This document shows positions 40,401-52,400 of a DNA stretch of 64,000 bases, piece after piece. How positions within the stretch are numbered: position 1 is the first letter of the stretch; each line of letters opens with the position of its first letter. Both the position numbers and the translations under genes were made by a program. The stretch lies in assembly GCA_933228895.1 (NCBI GenBank), contig OW121856.1, forward strand, positions 105,251,027 to 105,315,026, written 5' to 3'. This stretch comes from Platycnemis pennipes (Eukaryota; Arthropoda; Insecta; Odonata; Platycnemididae). The notes below the pieces were generated by a model. It was not told where the DNA came from. It saw only the letters and a list, made by a program, of their open reading frames with translations, and made no database searches.

Positions 40401-43400
40401 AAAAATAGCTAAACATTGAAAACTATGGCATGGTCATGGCAATACACTGTAGATATTGGGTTATTTGACACATTTCCCTCAAATCATTACAGAATTATGT
40501 CACGGAAGAGCCAGATTATGGCATGCAATCTATATTTTTCTGACACATGCAGAACCAGTTCCACAAGAATCTAATTTCCCTGACCTTTCCATGACTTCCA
40601 GACTCGATTTTTATTTCCCTGACATTTCCATGACTTCCCTGACCGGCATGAACCAGCGGCATCGGAAGTGGGGGGTGGAAGGGGCCGAAGGACCCCCCAG
40701 AATTTGCCCCGGGCCCTTTCAGTCAATGTGAGTACATTCTCGTACGCGGCCACCTATCGTATTTCCGTGGCCGTTTATGTTTCCTTCGGTAAAATTACAA
40801 ATTGACAAATTCTAATTCTTCAAAGAAGAGGTAGCGTGTTGTGGGAGTTCTGGGAAGTTTAATATTACTGAAAAGGCATCGAAGGGAAAGTTAATTTACA
40901 GATGCACTCCGGCACAGGTTGCACGAAAAATACAAACCAAGCCCAAGTTGTAAGACTGGATCAAAATCGGATGGCACAAGTGACGTTTAGAAGCAAATAA
41001 CAATTTGATTAATGTGGTTATAACCCCTTGATTGTAAGAGGGAACCAAAAATGTAATAATATTTGTATAAACAAACAAAATGTAACCCCGCCACTGCGAG
41101 CGAAAACAGGAGGCAATTAGCAAAGGCAGCATCATATTCAGAAATACGATATTTGAGGTGGTTTGTGACCTGGCTAAATTGCTTCGAGAGGGAGCTAAGG
41201 GGGCCATTCAATAATTACAGTAAAACCCCTCTTTTACACTTTTGAGGGGAACTAGAGAAAAAAGTGTAAATCGCGGGAAAGTGTAATTTGAGGGTATGCA
41301 ATTTTATATGAAAGTTATGCCTGAAAGAATAACTCCTTGCTTCTTGATTTTGCCTGCCTAATTCTTGCTTTCATTGAATGACAAGTTTAAAATTGAAATA
41401 TAGTTCCAACAAAACCTCTTTAATAATGCCAAAATCTCTTATTTGAAATGCATGGGGACATGGGGAGATATATTAACTAGATTACATATGGTTGGGCCAA
41501 GATTAGGAAGAGTGTGAAAAATTTGTACAGTTGTAAATTGGAGAGAATATCAGGAATTAGTTTACAGGTGTATGAGGGAAGATGCAGAACAGCAAGCAGT
41601 TGAGAAAGGATGGAGGGGGGGGGGGTATAGTAGGAGAGGGGGATGGTGTAGTAGACACTAGAGTGGTCAAGACACTGTTCATTACTGTTAAGTCAGGAGA
41701 GCTGCTGATAGAACTTAACGAGATTCAGCATAGGGGTAAGGAAAATGTGAAAAGAACTGCATGGCATTAATGATAGACAAGGGAACTTGGGAATAGAAGA
41801 GGAGAATGACATAGATAAGGATGAACTGAGGCCAGGAGTCTTGATCCAAACATGCTAGTAAGTTAGGGTAAATATTATGAGAAAAGAAGGTGTGGAGACT
41901 ATAGTGATATTCTATCAAAGCTACTTAAGAATCGAGCTAGAGAAGAATGAGATGATTTTACGGGTGTGTTCGTAGCATATATGAGGATGAAATTTGGCTG
42001 GAGGATTTTTTAAAATCTGTATTAATGCCTCCAAAAAAGAAAGACAAGACCGCAAATGCTGAAAAGCATACACTTCTTAAATAAATGAAAAATTTCATCA
42101 CCAATGCGATAGCATCAGCCATCCCGCGAGTTATGCAACCTGAACAACAATCGCGAGAAAAACGACGTACGTGTACTGTAATCCCTCGCGGCATTACAAT
42201 TGCACAGATGAGCGACGTCACGATAAATGGTGGTATATCTGGGCAAATTTTATTTCTCTTTCATAGTGGTAACTTACTGCATGAGTTTTTACTTTGTCTT
42301 TCACGGAGCGTTGAGTCCAACCACTAGTTATGCAACCAGCACGACAATCACGGCAAAATCGTCTCGTAAAACGTAAATGGCGAACCATTCAAAAATTTGC
42401 TAGCGTGAATAAAGGGAAGACGTTACATTGCGGATATATGGACATTATTAGGACATGAAGAAAAAATCGTTAATGGCGGGAAAACGTAAATTGCGGGGAC
42501 GTAAAAGCGAGGTTTTACTGTACGTCGAGCGTGAAAAGTGGGCAGGGGAGGTGGACTCTTCTTACTGTCTCGTGAATGGGGGTATGGGAATCGAAGATGA
42601 TCTTACATAAGATTTTGTTTACACGTGTGATCGTACTTGTATAACCACTCTAATAATCATTGTTTCGTTTTTTAGAACTGCAAGCACGTATTTACTATGA
42701 GCTAGTGTGCAGCAACAACCTCTTGACCCGAGTCTTGGAAGTTAAAAAAAACGTGATGTAAAATCTTCCGAACAACATAACCTTTTGTTTTCCTTGTGAT
42801 GAGCAGAATACATGGTGATCATGAATTACAACGCTACTAGGCAAATATCACATAGGATATACAAAAGAGATACATCGTACAACTGATTCACAGCTAAATA
42901 ACTAAGATTCACAACTGAATGTTCAACAAGTTGACGGGGTTTATTCTATGCACTTTGGCGACGGACATTCATTTTAGTTGGTGAAATGTTTTGGTGAAAT
43001 AAAGGGTGGGAAAGACTGCCATATAAATGCAATGGTAGAAAAATAGTGTGATTTCCTATCCCAGTTTCTCCCTGACTGTTACGAGAATTCCCTGACTTTT
43101 CCAGATTTTCAATTTTCCCTGACAATTCCAGGTTTTCCCGGTTTTCCCTGATGATCGCCACCCTGTTAATATGCTGTTTTATTGAAATTCTAGACTCTAA
43201 CCCCTCCTATTCGCAATATATGCGGGCCCTTTTCTTAGATGCCGGGCCCTTTTCTTAGGAGCTGGGCCCTTTTTAAGGTTGGCCCCCACAGTGAAAATAG
43301 TTCCGACGCCCCGGGTATAAACCCTGGACATGCATCAGGCAGTTGATTACCAGCAAAACCACCACCAGCTCTTCCTCTTTAAAGCAGTTCTGGTAAAAAG

Positions 43401-46400
43401 GAAACAAGAGAGACTGCTTCATTCGATGGCACCTACCTTGGAAAAAGCAGACATCAACAAGGCAGAAAGATGGCACAATTGATCCAATTTGCCACTGCCG
43501 TCTTTCAGTCTCTTCTTTAAAGCTACCACAACTGCTTTCATTTGTTTCAGCCCAGCCGTTTGTGCCATGGATAAATCAACCATTCTCTCCACCAGGCTTT
43601 CTTGAAGTTCAGTTAACTTCTTCCGAGTCTCAGCACTGCATTGACAGTACGCATCAGAATCATTCCCAGATATGTAAAATGCCAAAAAATTGCCAATTCT
43701 CAAATAGTTGACAAGTTTTCTGAATTTACTGAAAGTTTTCAGCGTCAACAGCAAACCCTGCAACCAAAGGGAATAGATTTTAGACATACTTGGTAGAGAA
43801 ATGACAGAAGACAATGGGCTTGTTTACAATATTTTTTTATTCCAGAATCTGATAGTTTGTAAAATAAATAGGCCTGTATTTCTCTGTATTTCGATCCGTC
43901 AATATTTCTCAAGTTATTAGTCATTAGTGGCGAAAAAACCCTTTCGAAACGTGGGCGTGATGCGACATCTTATGTCATCCATGTCATCCAATCACACCTG
44001 AGCCCGCAAAGCTACTTCGTCTTATTGCAATGGGGACACACAGCTGACTCTACCAATAGGAGCAGTTGCGACAGGATCTGTGTGAGTAGACATTCCGACA
44101 CTCCCCCTCCACTCCCTTCCCTTTCCCTAAAAGCAGACAAGGACGGGAGGTAAATGATGTCAATGATCTCAAAGCAGCTTTTTCGGTGGCCGCCCCTTTT
44201 TACTTATTTTAATTGTTGATTTATGAGTAGGGACACCGAAAAATGGTAAATAAAAATCATCAAAAGAGGTGTTTAAAAATGACAAATACGGTAAATAAAA
44301 TCGTTTTAAAAATGTGAAAGCTGTGTTTAATGTTGGGAAAAAGGAGTCTTAAAGGAAGGTTCTTTTTTTATATTATTAATAAAGACTTCATACCAATGTG
44401 AACCAACAGTTAATAGCACATACATTTGAGATCCAATGCAGAAGTTATGGCTACCCTACGCAACATAAAAGACACAGTAGGCAAAATTAAGTTAAAGGCA
44501 AATTAATGAGATAATGGTAATAACAATAACAGAGTGGACTAGTGGACTGCAGGGAATGAAGTTCGATTCTTACGCTGTTTAAAATTTTTCTTTCAACCAT
44601 TGAATAAAAAACTTTATCATCCTTCATTTCCAACCTTTGTGTGTGGATACAGACTTTTTTGCACTTCTATCGCTTCAACTAGATTTACAAATGTGTCACT
44701 CAAAAATACACTGTAAAGTTAACGTAATGATTCCACGATTTAATTCTGTAATATAAATTTTTTCCAATCATTTCTTTTCGCCAAATTTAATTATTTTTTT
44801 TACTTATAATTTGGCATGAAATTTCTGAAAATCTACTTTTTTTTAACTGCCTACTAGCATTACATTACAGCACGGCTGTATTCTTAGGTAGTGTTAAGGA
44901 TCGAACTCACGACTGGCAGTATACTAGCCCTCATTTTTAACACCTAAGCTCTCACACGTTCACGGGAATAAGGCGAATGTAGGCGACCCGCATGACATTC
45001 AGCTTAATTTTTTTCTCGCACATCCGGGCCTATTGAGAAAAAGGTCAAGAAGAGTATTTTTTATTTTGTTTTCCTCATTTGTGACACGGAAAAAATCTTC
45101 TTCTCATTTCATGACCAGAGTTACGAAACCTCTCCTTGTTGGTATTTACCATACGTATATTCCATTCGCGGGGGCACATCTATCGAGAACGAGATGTTAA
45201 AATCTCCTATCCGGATCTGAATTTTTAACGTCCCTGGATATGATTTCAGTAGCGAATGAAATGAAAGACCCGTGGATCTTTGGATCCGACACGACCATCC
45301 TTAATTTATGAATGGTACATTTGTAAATCTAATTTAAACAACCAAGTATAATAAAGTGAGTATTCAGATGTAATGGTTTGAAATTGAATATGATAACATT
45401 TTCGATGCGGTGACTGAAAGAAAAACTTAAACTGCGATTGGGATCGAACTTCGCACAGTACACTACTCTCGTTGTACACCTGATCCTGGCGAATGTTGGC
45501 TACCCGCATGACAACCTACGTATTTTTTTTCCCTCGATACCGGGGTAATGGGGGAAAAAAGTCATATTTCTTTATTTTGGTTGTAGTTGCACCGAAACGT
45601 TTTCATCTAATTACGTGACCTTAGTTACACATCCTCTTCTTGTCAATATCTACCGCACCTACATTCCATTCACGGGGCACTTCGATCGCTAAGCCACAAA
45701 AATTTAAAATCTACGATCCGGATCCGATTTTACTCCGTGTCTTTGGATCCGGAACCAAGAAAATTGAAAGATCCGATCTGGCCATCACTAAAGAAAATAT
45801 TTCATGCTACAAAAATTTGGCATTTGCAAAATATCACAAATTTCGTTTAAAAATCGCGTTTCAAAGAAGACATGGTTAATTTCGTGATTAAACCCTAAAG
45901 TCGCTTATTTCGTGAATCCTGTCGCAAAAAACGTTTCGCGAAAATGTCATGTCCCTATTTATGAGTAAATGGTTGTGGTTAGAAGATTAATTTTTTCACT
46001 AAAATTTATTTTTAGTTTCTAACTAATCATTTCGTGTACAAAATTGCAATTTCGGTTCTGAGTAAACGCATCCCATCCAATCTGTGGCACCTTTAACATT
46101 GTTATTGTTTGTATACTTCAAGAGTAGGTGATGAATATTTTTTAACAACGTTTATAATTACATACCAGATTATTAGTTAAAAATTTATGATGCTTATATG
46201 TGGTGATTTTAACACTAATTTCTTCAGGGAAAACTGTGACATTGTTGTGAAACATTATTTTATGAAATGGATAATGAGCCACCATTAGGGCCATCATTAA
46301 ATACCTGCATGATTCCCTCATATTTCTCACACTTTTCCCTAATTTCCCAGTTGCTGCTCACCCTCCATCGATAAAGGAACACATCAAATGAAGCACTCAG

Positions 46401-49400
46401 TCAGACTGACTTATGAAGAGTGAATGAAGTAAAAATAACTGCTTCTAAGCCGAAAATAAGAGTTGGAAAAAAATATAAAAACCATAGCATACACACATTT
46501 AAGGTTTGAAAGGGAATCCATGGGAAAATGTATGGTCATCTGCATCAGTCACAAAAATTTATAACCATACAGAATCTTCACTGCTAGTTCACTCAACTAC
46601 AGTGGTCTACTAATGTTGTTACGCTCTTTACCTAAAAAGGGTCCCCAAGATATCACATGTATGACATAGTAATAATTAGCCATCGCAGATGACTCCCATT
46701 TCCATGCACTCATAAGCTACCCTTGGCACGAGAGAATCCTAATGGCAATTATATCAACTGCAGTCAAGGCAATTACATTAGGAAAAAGTTCAATCATCTC
46801 ACTCTTCAATCAATAATTACCTCCAGCTAGAGATGGGCAACTCCGTAATTTACTGCATTAATTTTCATAAATTACCATGGTATTTTTCGTAAATTACCAA
46901 CACCCTGAAAATTACCATAATAAATGGTAATTTCAGGAAAGTTCTTTTTCAAAAAATTTCTTCCTCACGAAGAAACCATTGGAATGGGTGATATTATAAA
47001 TTAAGTAGCTAAAAACTATTTTGTTTACAAAGTGTCCGTGATTTATTCAGAGTAAAATAACAACTGCACATTGCACAGAGGTATGTCTTTGAAACGAAAA
47101 TTTCTCATGGTGTGACAAAAGAGAGGCAAATTGCATGTTGCTGCCAACTTTGTGAAATTTTTTTAATGAGTTAATAATATGTTTGATACGTCATGATATG
47201 TTTGATATAAGCATCGGCATTTATATCTCAATGCTATTTGATTTTGTTTTGAGACCTCTGATAAGGATTTGCAGTGCAAAACTTAAAACTGAAAATTATG
47301 GTAATTTTTGAAAATTACCATAATTTACCACAGTAATTTACCTCAATTAAAAATTACTGTAATTTACCCATCTCTACCTCCAGCAGTACAACAGTACAGT
47401 ACAACAATACTCCACTTTCACAGCTGACACAGAGTGAATTCATTTCTTTTGCTGGCAGCGACTCACCTGCGTGGAGAGGACCTCTACTTCTACCCAATCG
47501 TTGCACTGGGAATGTTCCCGCGACACTATCACGAGCCCAACCAAGCAGAGGCAGATGACCACCCTGGAGCCCTCGGAGAGATGCAGTAGAGGGAGTGAGG
47601 TCAGCGTCCTTAGAAGGTGGCAGAGCTTGGCCACATCAACATCCAAACACTCATCAACTTGTATCGTATCTGGAGTCACAGTGCATGAATCCAGGAATTC
47701 ATTTAGCTTGGAGGCTATCAGCCCAGGGAGTTCCTCAGCCGACTCTGACTGGCGAAACAGTTTCTTCTCCAGGCTGACCCCTCCGTGAGCCTCAACCGCT
47801 TCCGAGACTGCACTGTTGACCAACTGCAGAAGCTGCTGGGCCAGAACCTTGGCTCTTCGACCCTTCTTGGCCACTGGCTCCCCATCACTGCAATTAGCAA
47901 CCTCGTGGCTCTGGCTAAGCCTCCTCTTGGGAGATTTCTTCTTAACTGTCACTGCAAGTTGCAACAGCATATCATCATGACCAGAAGAAAATAAACCCCA
48001 GGTTGAATCCCCATCAGACCAAATTTAACATTACATAAGGGATGAGGCAAAAGACAGGCTTGTGAATGTTCTTTGGGTATTCATTAGCGCTCAGAGAGAC
48101 AGGGCAAAAAAATAAGGAAAGGGACCAAATTATCATAAAAAAAACATTCCTTCTATGCAGGTTATTCATCAATAACAACAAGCAATGGCTTCATAATACA
48201 TAACACTGTCATTTAGACACGAAATTAATGAGGAAAATCAGCATAAATAAAAACAAGACATCCCACAACCACACACTCCCATTCCTTTCCTCCATAATAA
48301 TCATTTGCAGCTCCTCCTTGGAATCTTCTACACTACAACATAGTTTAATGCAGGAAAGCAATTTAAATGATCGTGATATATAAAGAAACAAAAAGTTAGT
48401 GATAAGCACAACCAATAGTAGCAAGAATAAGCTTTGATATACCACAAAAAAGTTCGCTCCAGAACATTTAATTTATTTAAAACTAAATGAGCTTGGTCAT
48501 TTTTTTCAGTTTCCAGCACTAAAATAAGCAGGGACTCTCCAACAGAATGTATTTAAGCAACATGAATCAGTAACTGAAAAATGTGGTCATACTACTCATT
48601 TTCCTTGGGCATTTTCAGTGTAACTTGAGGTGAAAATCATGCAGAGTTCAGTAAGGGACAACAAATCGCAATATAAATATTTCATCTTGACTGACTGAAG
48701 ATTTTCACAGCAAAAGCTATATGGTGCTCCACATTCAGTTGACTGTATGGGCAATATCAAGAAAGGTGTTGTGAAACCTACTCTAGGTGGGGCTGCCTCC
48801 TGGTAATTAGTCAACCACCACTAACAACGTGCCACATTAAATTTGGTTAGCAAGAGGAGGTTCATGACAGATGGCAATGAGTAGGTTCATGATATATATA
48901 TAACATGTAGCAGGATTTAGGATCAAGTTAGCCATATTTTTCCATACAATTATGAAAATATCCTAAAAAAAGGTATCTCAAAGAAATATTACGCTCACAA
49001 ATACAGTAGAAGACCATTATAGTGAGTACGGCTTATAGCAATAATCTCGCAATAACGAATGATTGGCAATGTACCATCGAAAGGTCCATGATTAACACAA
49101 GGAAAACTGATATAGCGAGGCCAAGAAGCTCCTGCCACAGTACATGTTCGGCATTACGAGCGATATTTCTTGAGGGTGATGCATTGCAGAGTACGAATTA
49201 ACGCATGGTATTTATCTTTAGTAGCATTATTTGTCAACTACAACTTAGAATACAATATTTGCTCCATCTCTACATCGTTAAAAGCCCAATAAAGTCCACG
49301 CACTGATGATTCACGGCTGGCCCTGGCATACCTTGCATGCGCTTTCGCATTTTTTAGTTGTTCTTTTGTTAATCCAAGTTCAAACGGAGGCACAGGAGTG

Positions 49401-52400
49401 GAATGGGCATAAGATGGACAAGCGGAAAAGCATCTAGTCAGTCACATGACAGCGGAGAGTAGTGGTGCAGGTAATGGGATGGAGTTCAGCCTGCCTGTCT
49501 TTGTCTGCCAGTGTGGGAGTAGGAGACAGACAAGGTGATTAACTTGGTGAAAAACGAAGGTGACGACTCAATTAGTTCTCTTTCGGAAGAAGAAACAGTG
49601 CCTACGCCAACTAAAGCTAGAGCACAGTAGGCCCTTAGAAATATTAGCGAATAATTAAACTATAAAAAAATAAGTGATGCTTCTGCTGATGACTTTAGCA
49701 AATTTAGTGAAGCAGAAGGGTCTGCACTTTCGGCAACTGCCAGTGGACTGAAGCAGACGATACTTGAATGATTTTTCAGCCGGGAATAGAACTTGAAAGT
49801 AAGGTGCTGTTAATGTGAAGCGGGCATATGTGTGATACTTAAGGTCCAAAGCTTGTTCTGTAATGCTATTTATCATTGCGATGAAGTCGTCAAAGTTTTC
49901 TGTTGCTAAAGAATTTTTTACATTCTTAAAATTTTACGATTCATCCTGGTTTCAATTATTTTTCCTGTTAGCAGAAGTAATGGGAACACACACTGATGTT
50001 TTCTGGTACATTTGCTAATTTGTGCAAATTTTTCAATGTTTTCGTAAATATAGCCAGGGCTGAAATTATGCAAATAATTAAAATTTATCCCATTCAACAA
50101 GTTTTTATTTTATGATTCCTGACTTCACGGATACATACAATTATGAGTGAATTCATCGATAATTCTCGGCAATAGTATTTCACACGAGTTACCTCCATTC
50201 GCTCTAGATCCTCCAGATGGCAGCACTAGTACAACACACGATGTGCATCGCAACTAACGGAGGCATTTGCTTGCGTAAATAAATACTCGCTGCAATTAAT
50301 TTTTGAGAGATAACTGAATGTGAATTTTAGGAACAGCTTGGAAGAGGTAATTTTTCAAGAAATATCTTCGACTGCCGAAAAATGCTGTACTTCTGCGAAT
50401 CATTACGGCTACTTTCCTAACCAATGGACGTACTGGTTAGCACTCGAATACTTCAGCAAGGCATAAATTATTGATTTGGAAGATTTAATTTGCAAAATAA
50501 ACGATAAATATGCAATTGTGCATGAAAACAGCCCTTCTACCTGTTTCTAATGGCATGGTAACGAAAGAAAAACAAAAAGTAAGAACAACTGTGGGAATTG
50601 AGAGGCTTAATACATCACCTTAAGATATAATGAAGCGCTTGCATATAGCGAGTAATTTCCCAGCCATTGAGAGCACTCGTTATACCGGGCTTCCACTGTA
50701 TTTGGGAATGACTGGGTTCAGCATTTCTATTCCTTATAACTTTCGGGAATATATTTCAGAAGTCTCATGTAAAGTGATTAGTGCAATCAAGTAAATAATA
50801 GTAACTGTCAGATTTTCTGGTACAAAATTAAAAAATGTTAGAGAGACAGCCAGCTCATCAGCTGAAGTAATTAATCAACCTAATGCTTGTCAAGTAACAT
50901 ATAATTTCCTTGAGTTATCATGGAGAAGTATCACTCAATATTAGGAAACAGTAGTCATTACTTTTCCAAATGGATGCTCAAAAATTGCAAGACAGAAGTG
51001 GCAAGTATATACTTTAAGTGTTTCATGAGAATATATAATTTGACTCGATATAGAGAAACTGTGGCTTCATAAATTACCTTACTACCACTGGTTGCTTAAT
51101 ACTGGGATGCTGGGAATAGAATTTTATAATAATTAAGTAACTTCATACCTTGTCTCTCAGGAGTCGGAGTACTATGCATCCATAAGCCTTAGCAAATTTA
51201 TCAACCCTCAGTTTTTAAAACTTATCCCGCACTCGATTGACTAAATAAAGAGGTCTCTTTTTAAGCAGTCTTCATCAATGCTTATATTTTTAATTAAAAG
51301 CCATCTTTGATACCAATTTCCTTCTAACATGTTGTAGGCAAGGGTTCTTTCTTAAATGGAAGAATGCATTATCAAAAACAATTATGGAGCCTCTGGGTAT
51401 GTTAGACAGGGCACAATGGTGTCATTTACCATATTTTTTTAATTTTTGAATCATATAGTTTGTAAAATAAAAGACAAGATGTTTTCAGTTTTTCGATCCA
51501 TCAATTAGTTCTTGAGTTATAAGCGGCAAAAAACTGATATGTTTAACCCTTTCGGAAAAATGGGCGTGCTTGCCACCTCTTACGTCATCCACCCGTCCAA
51601 TCACACTGAGCCCGCGAAGCTACTTCGCATTATCGCAATGGGGGACACACAGCTGACTCTGCCAACAAAAGTGGTTGCGACAGGATATGTGAGCAGACCT
51701 TCCAACATCCCCCCCTCTTCCCTCTCCCTAAAAACATTCAACGACGGGAGGTGGATGACATCAATGATTTCAAAGCAGCTTCTTTGGTGGGCATCACCTA
51801 TTGTTTATATTAATTTTTGATTTACGAGTGAATGGCTCTGATTATGAGATTAATTTTTTCACTAAAACTCATTTTTAGTTTGCATCTAATGTATTCACGT
51901 GCAAAATAGCGATTTCAGTTCGGAGTAAACACCCTCATTTAAGCTTCAGTACATAAGTTTGTTTTCAGATCTTGATAAATGTCAAAATAACTTATTAATA
52001 CATGCGTTCATGATTTACCTCCCTCCCATAGATTATCGACGGGCATCTCCGCTAGTTATTTACACAACACAAATACTTACATTCGCTCTTAAATGCACTT
52101 TCTCCCATTTGCTTCAGCAATGATAATGTAGCCACTGGAACTGTGAAAGCATTACTGCACAAGGCCTTGAAATGAGATTCATTGCCACCAGCAGCCGGGC
52201 TTGATGCCAGTACACCCAGCAAGAGATTCAGGTCAGCCAGGTCCAGCAGAGGAGTGATGACGGCTTGGTTCTCAACCAGCATTGCTACAGCATGTGATGA
52301 CTCCTGAGCTCTCAATAAGAGATGCTGGATACAGGAATTGGCAGTCGTGTCCAGCTTCATGTGAGGATCATACAGCACCAACGTTCTCAACTTCTGTAGC

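Larger units (their letters stand above)
43813..46076 (+). mobile_element. MITE family with GTTTAC termini, copy 3, split by a hAT element
   Basis: The first part, 43813-44227, matches copies at 37741 and 51415. The sequence breaks at TTTATGAG and resumes at 45958 with TTTATGAGTAAATGG, ending near GAGTAAACGCATCCC. The inserted element is 44228-45957. Non-coding. Confidence 0.8.

Noticed and set aside
47471..47788. Plus-strand open frames over 47.5-48.0 kb
   Set aside because: They are antisense to the best supported exon of the URB2-like gene and have no splice or domain support.
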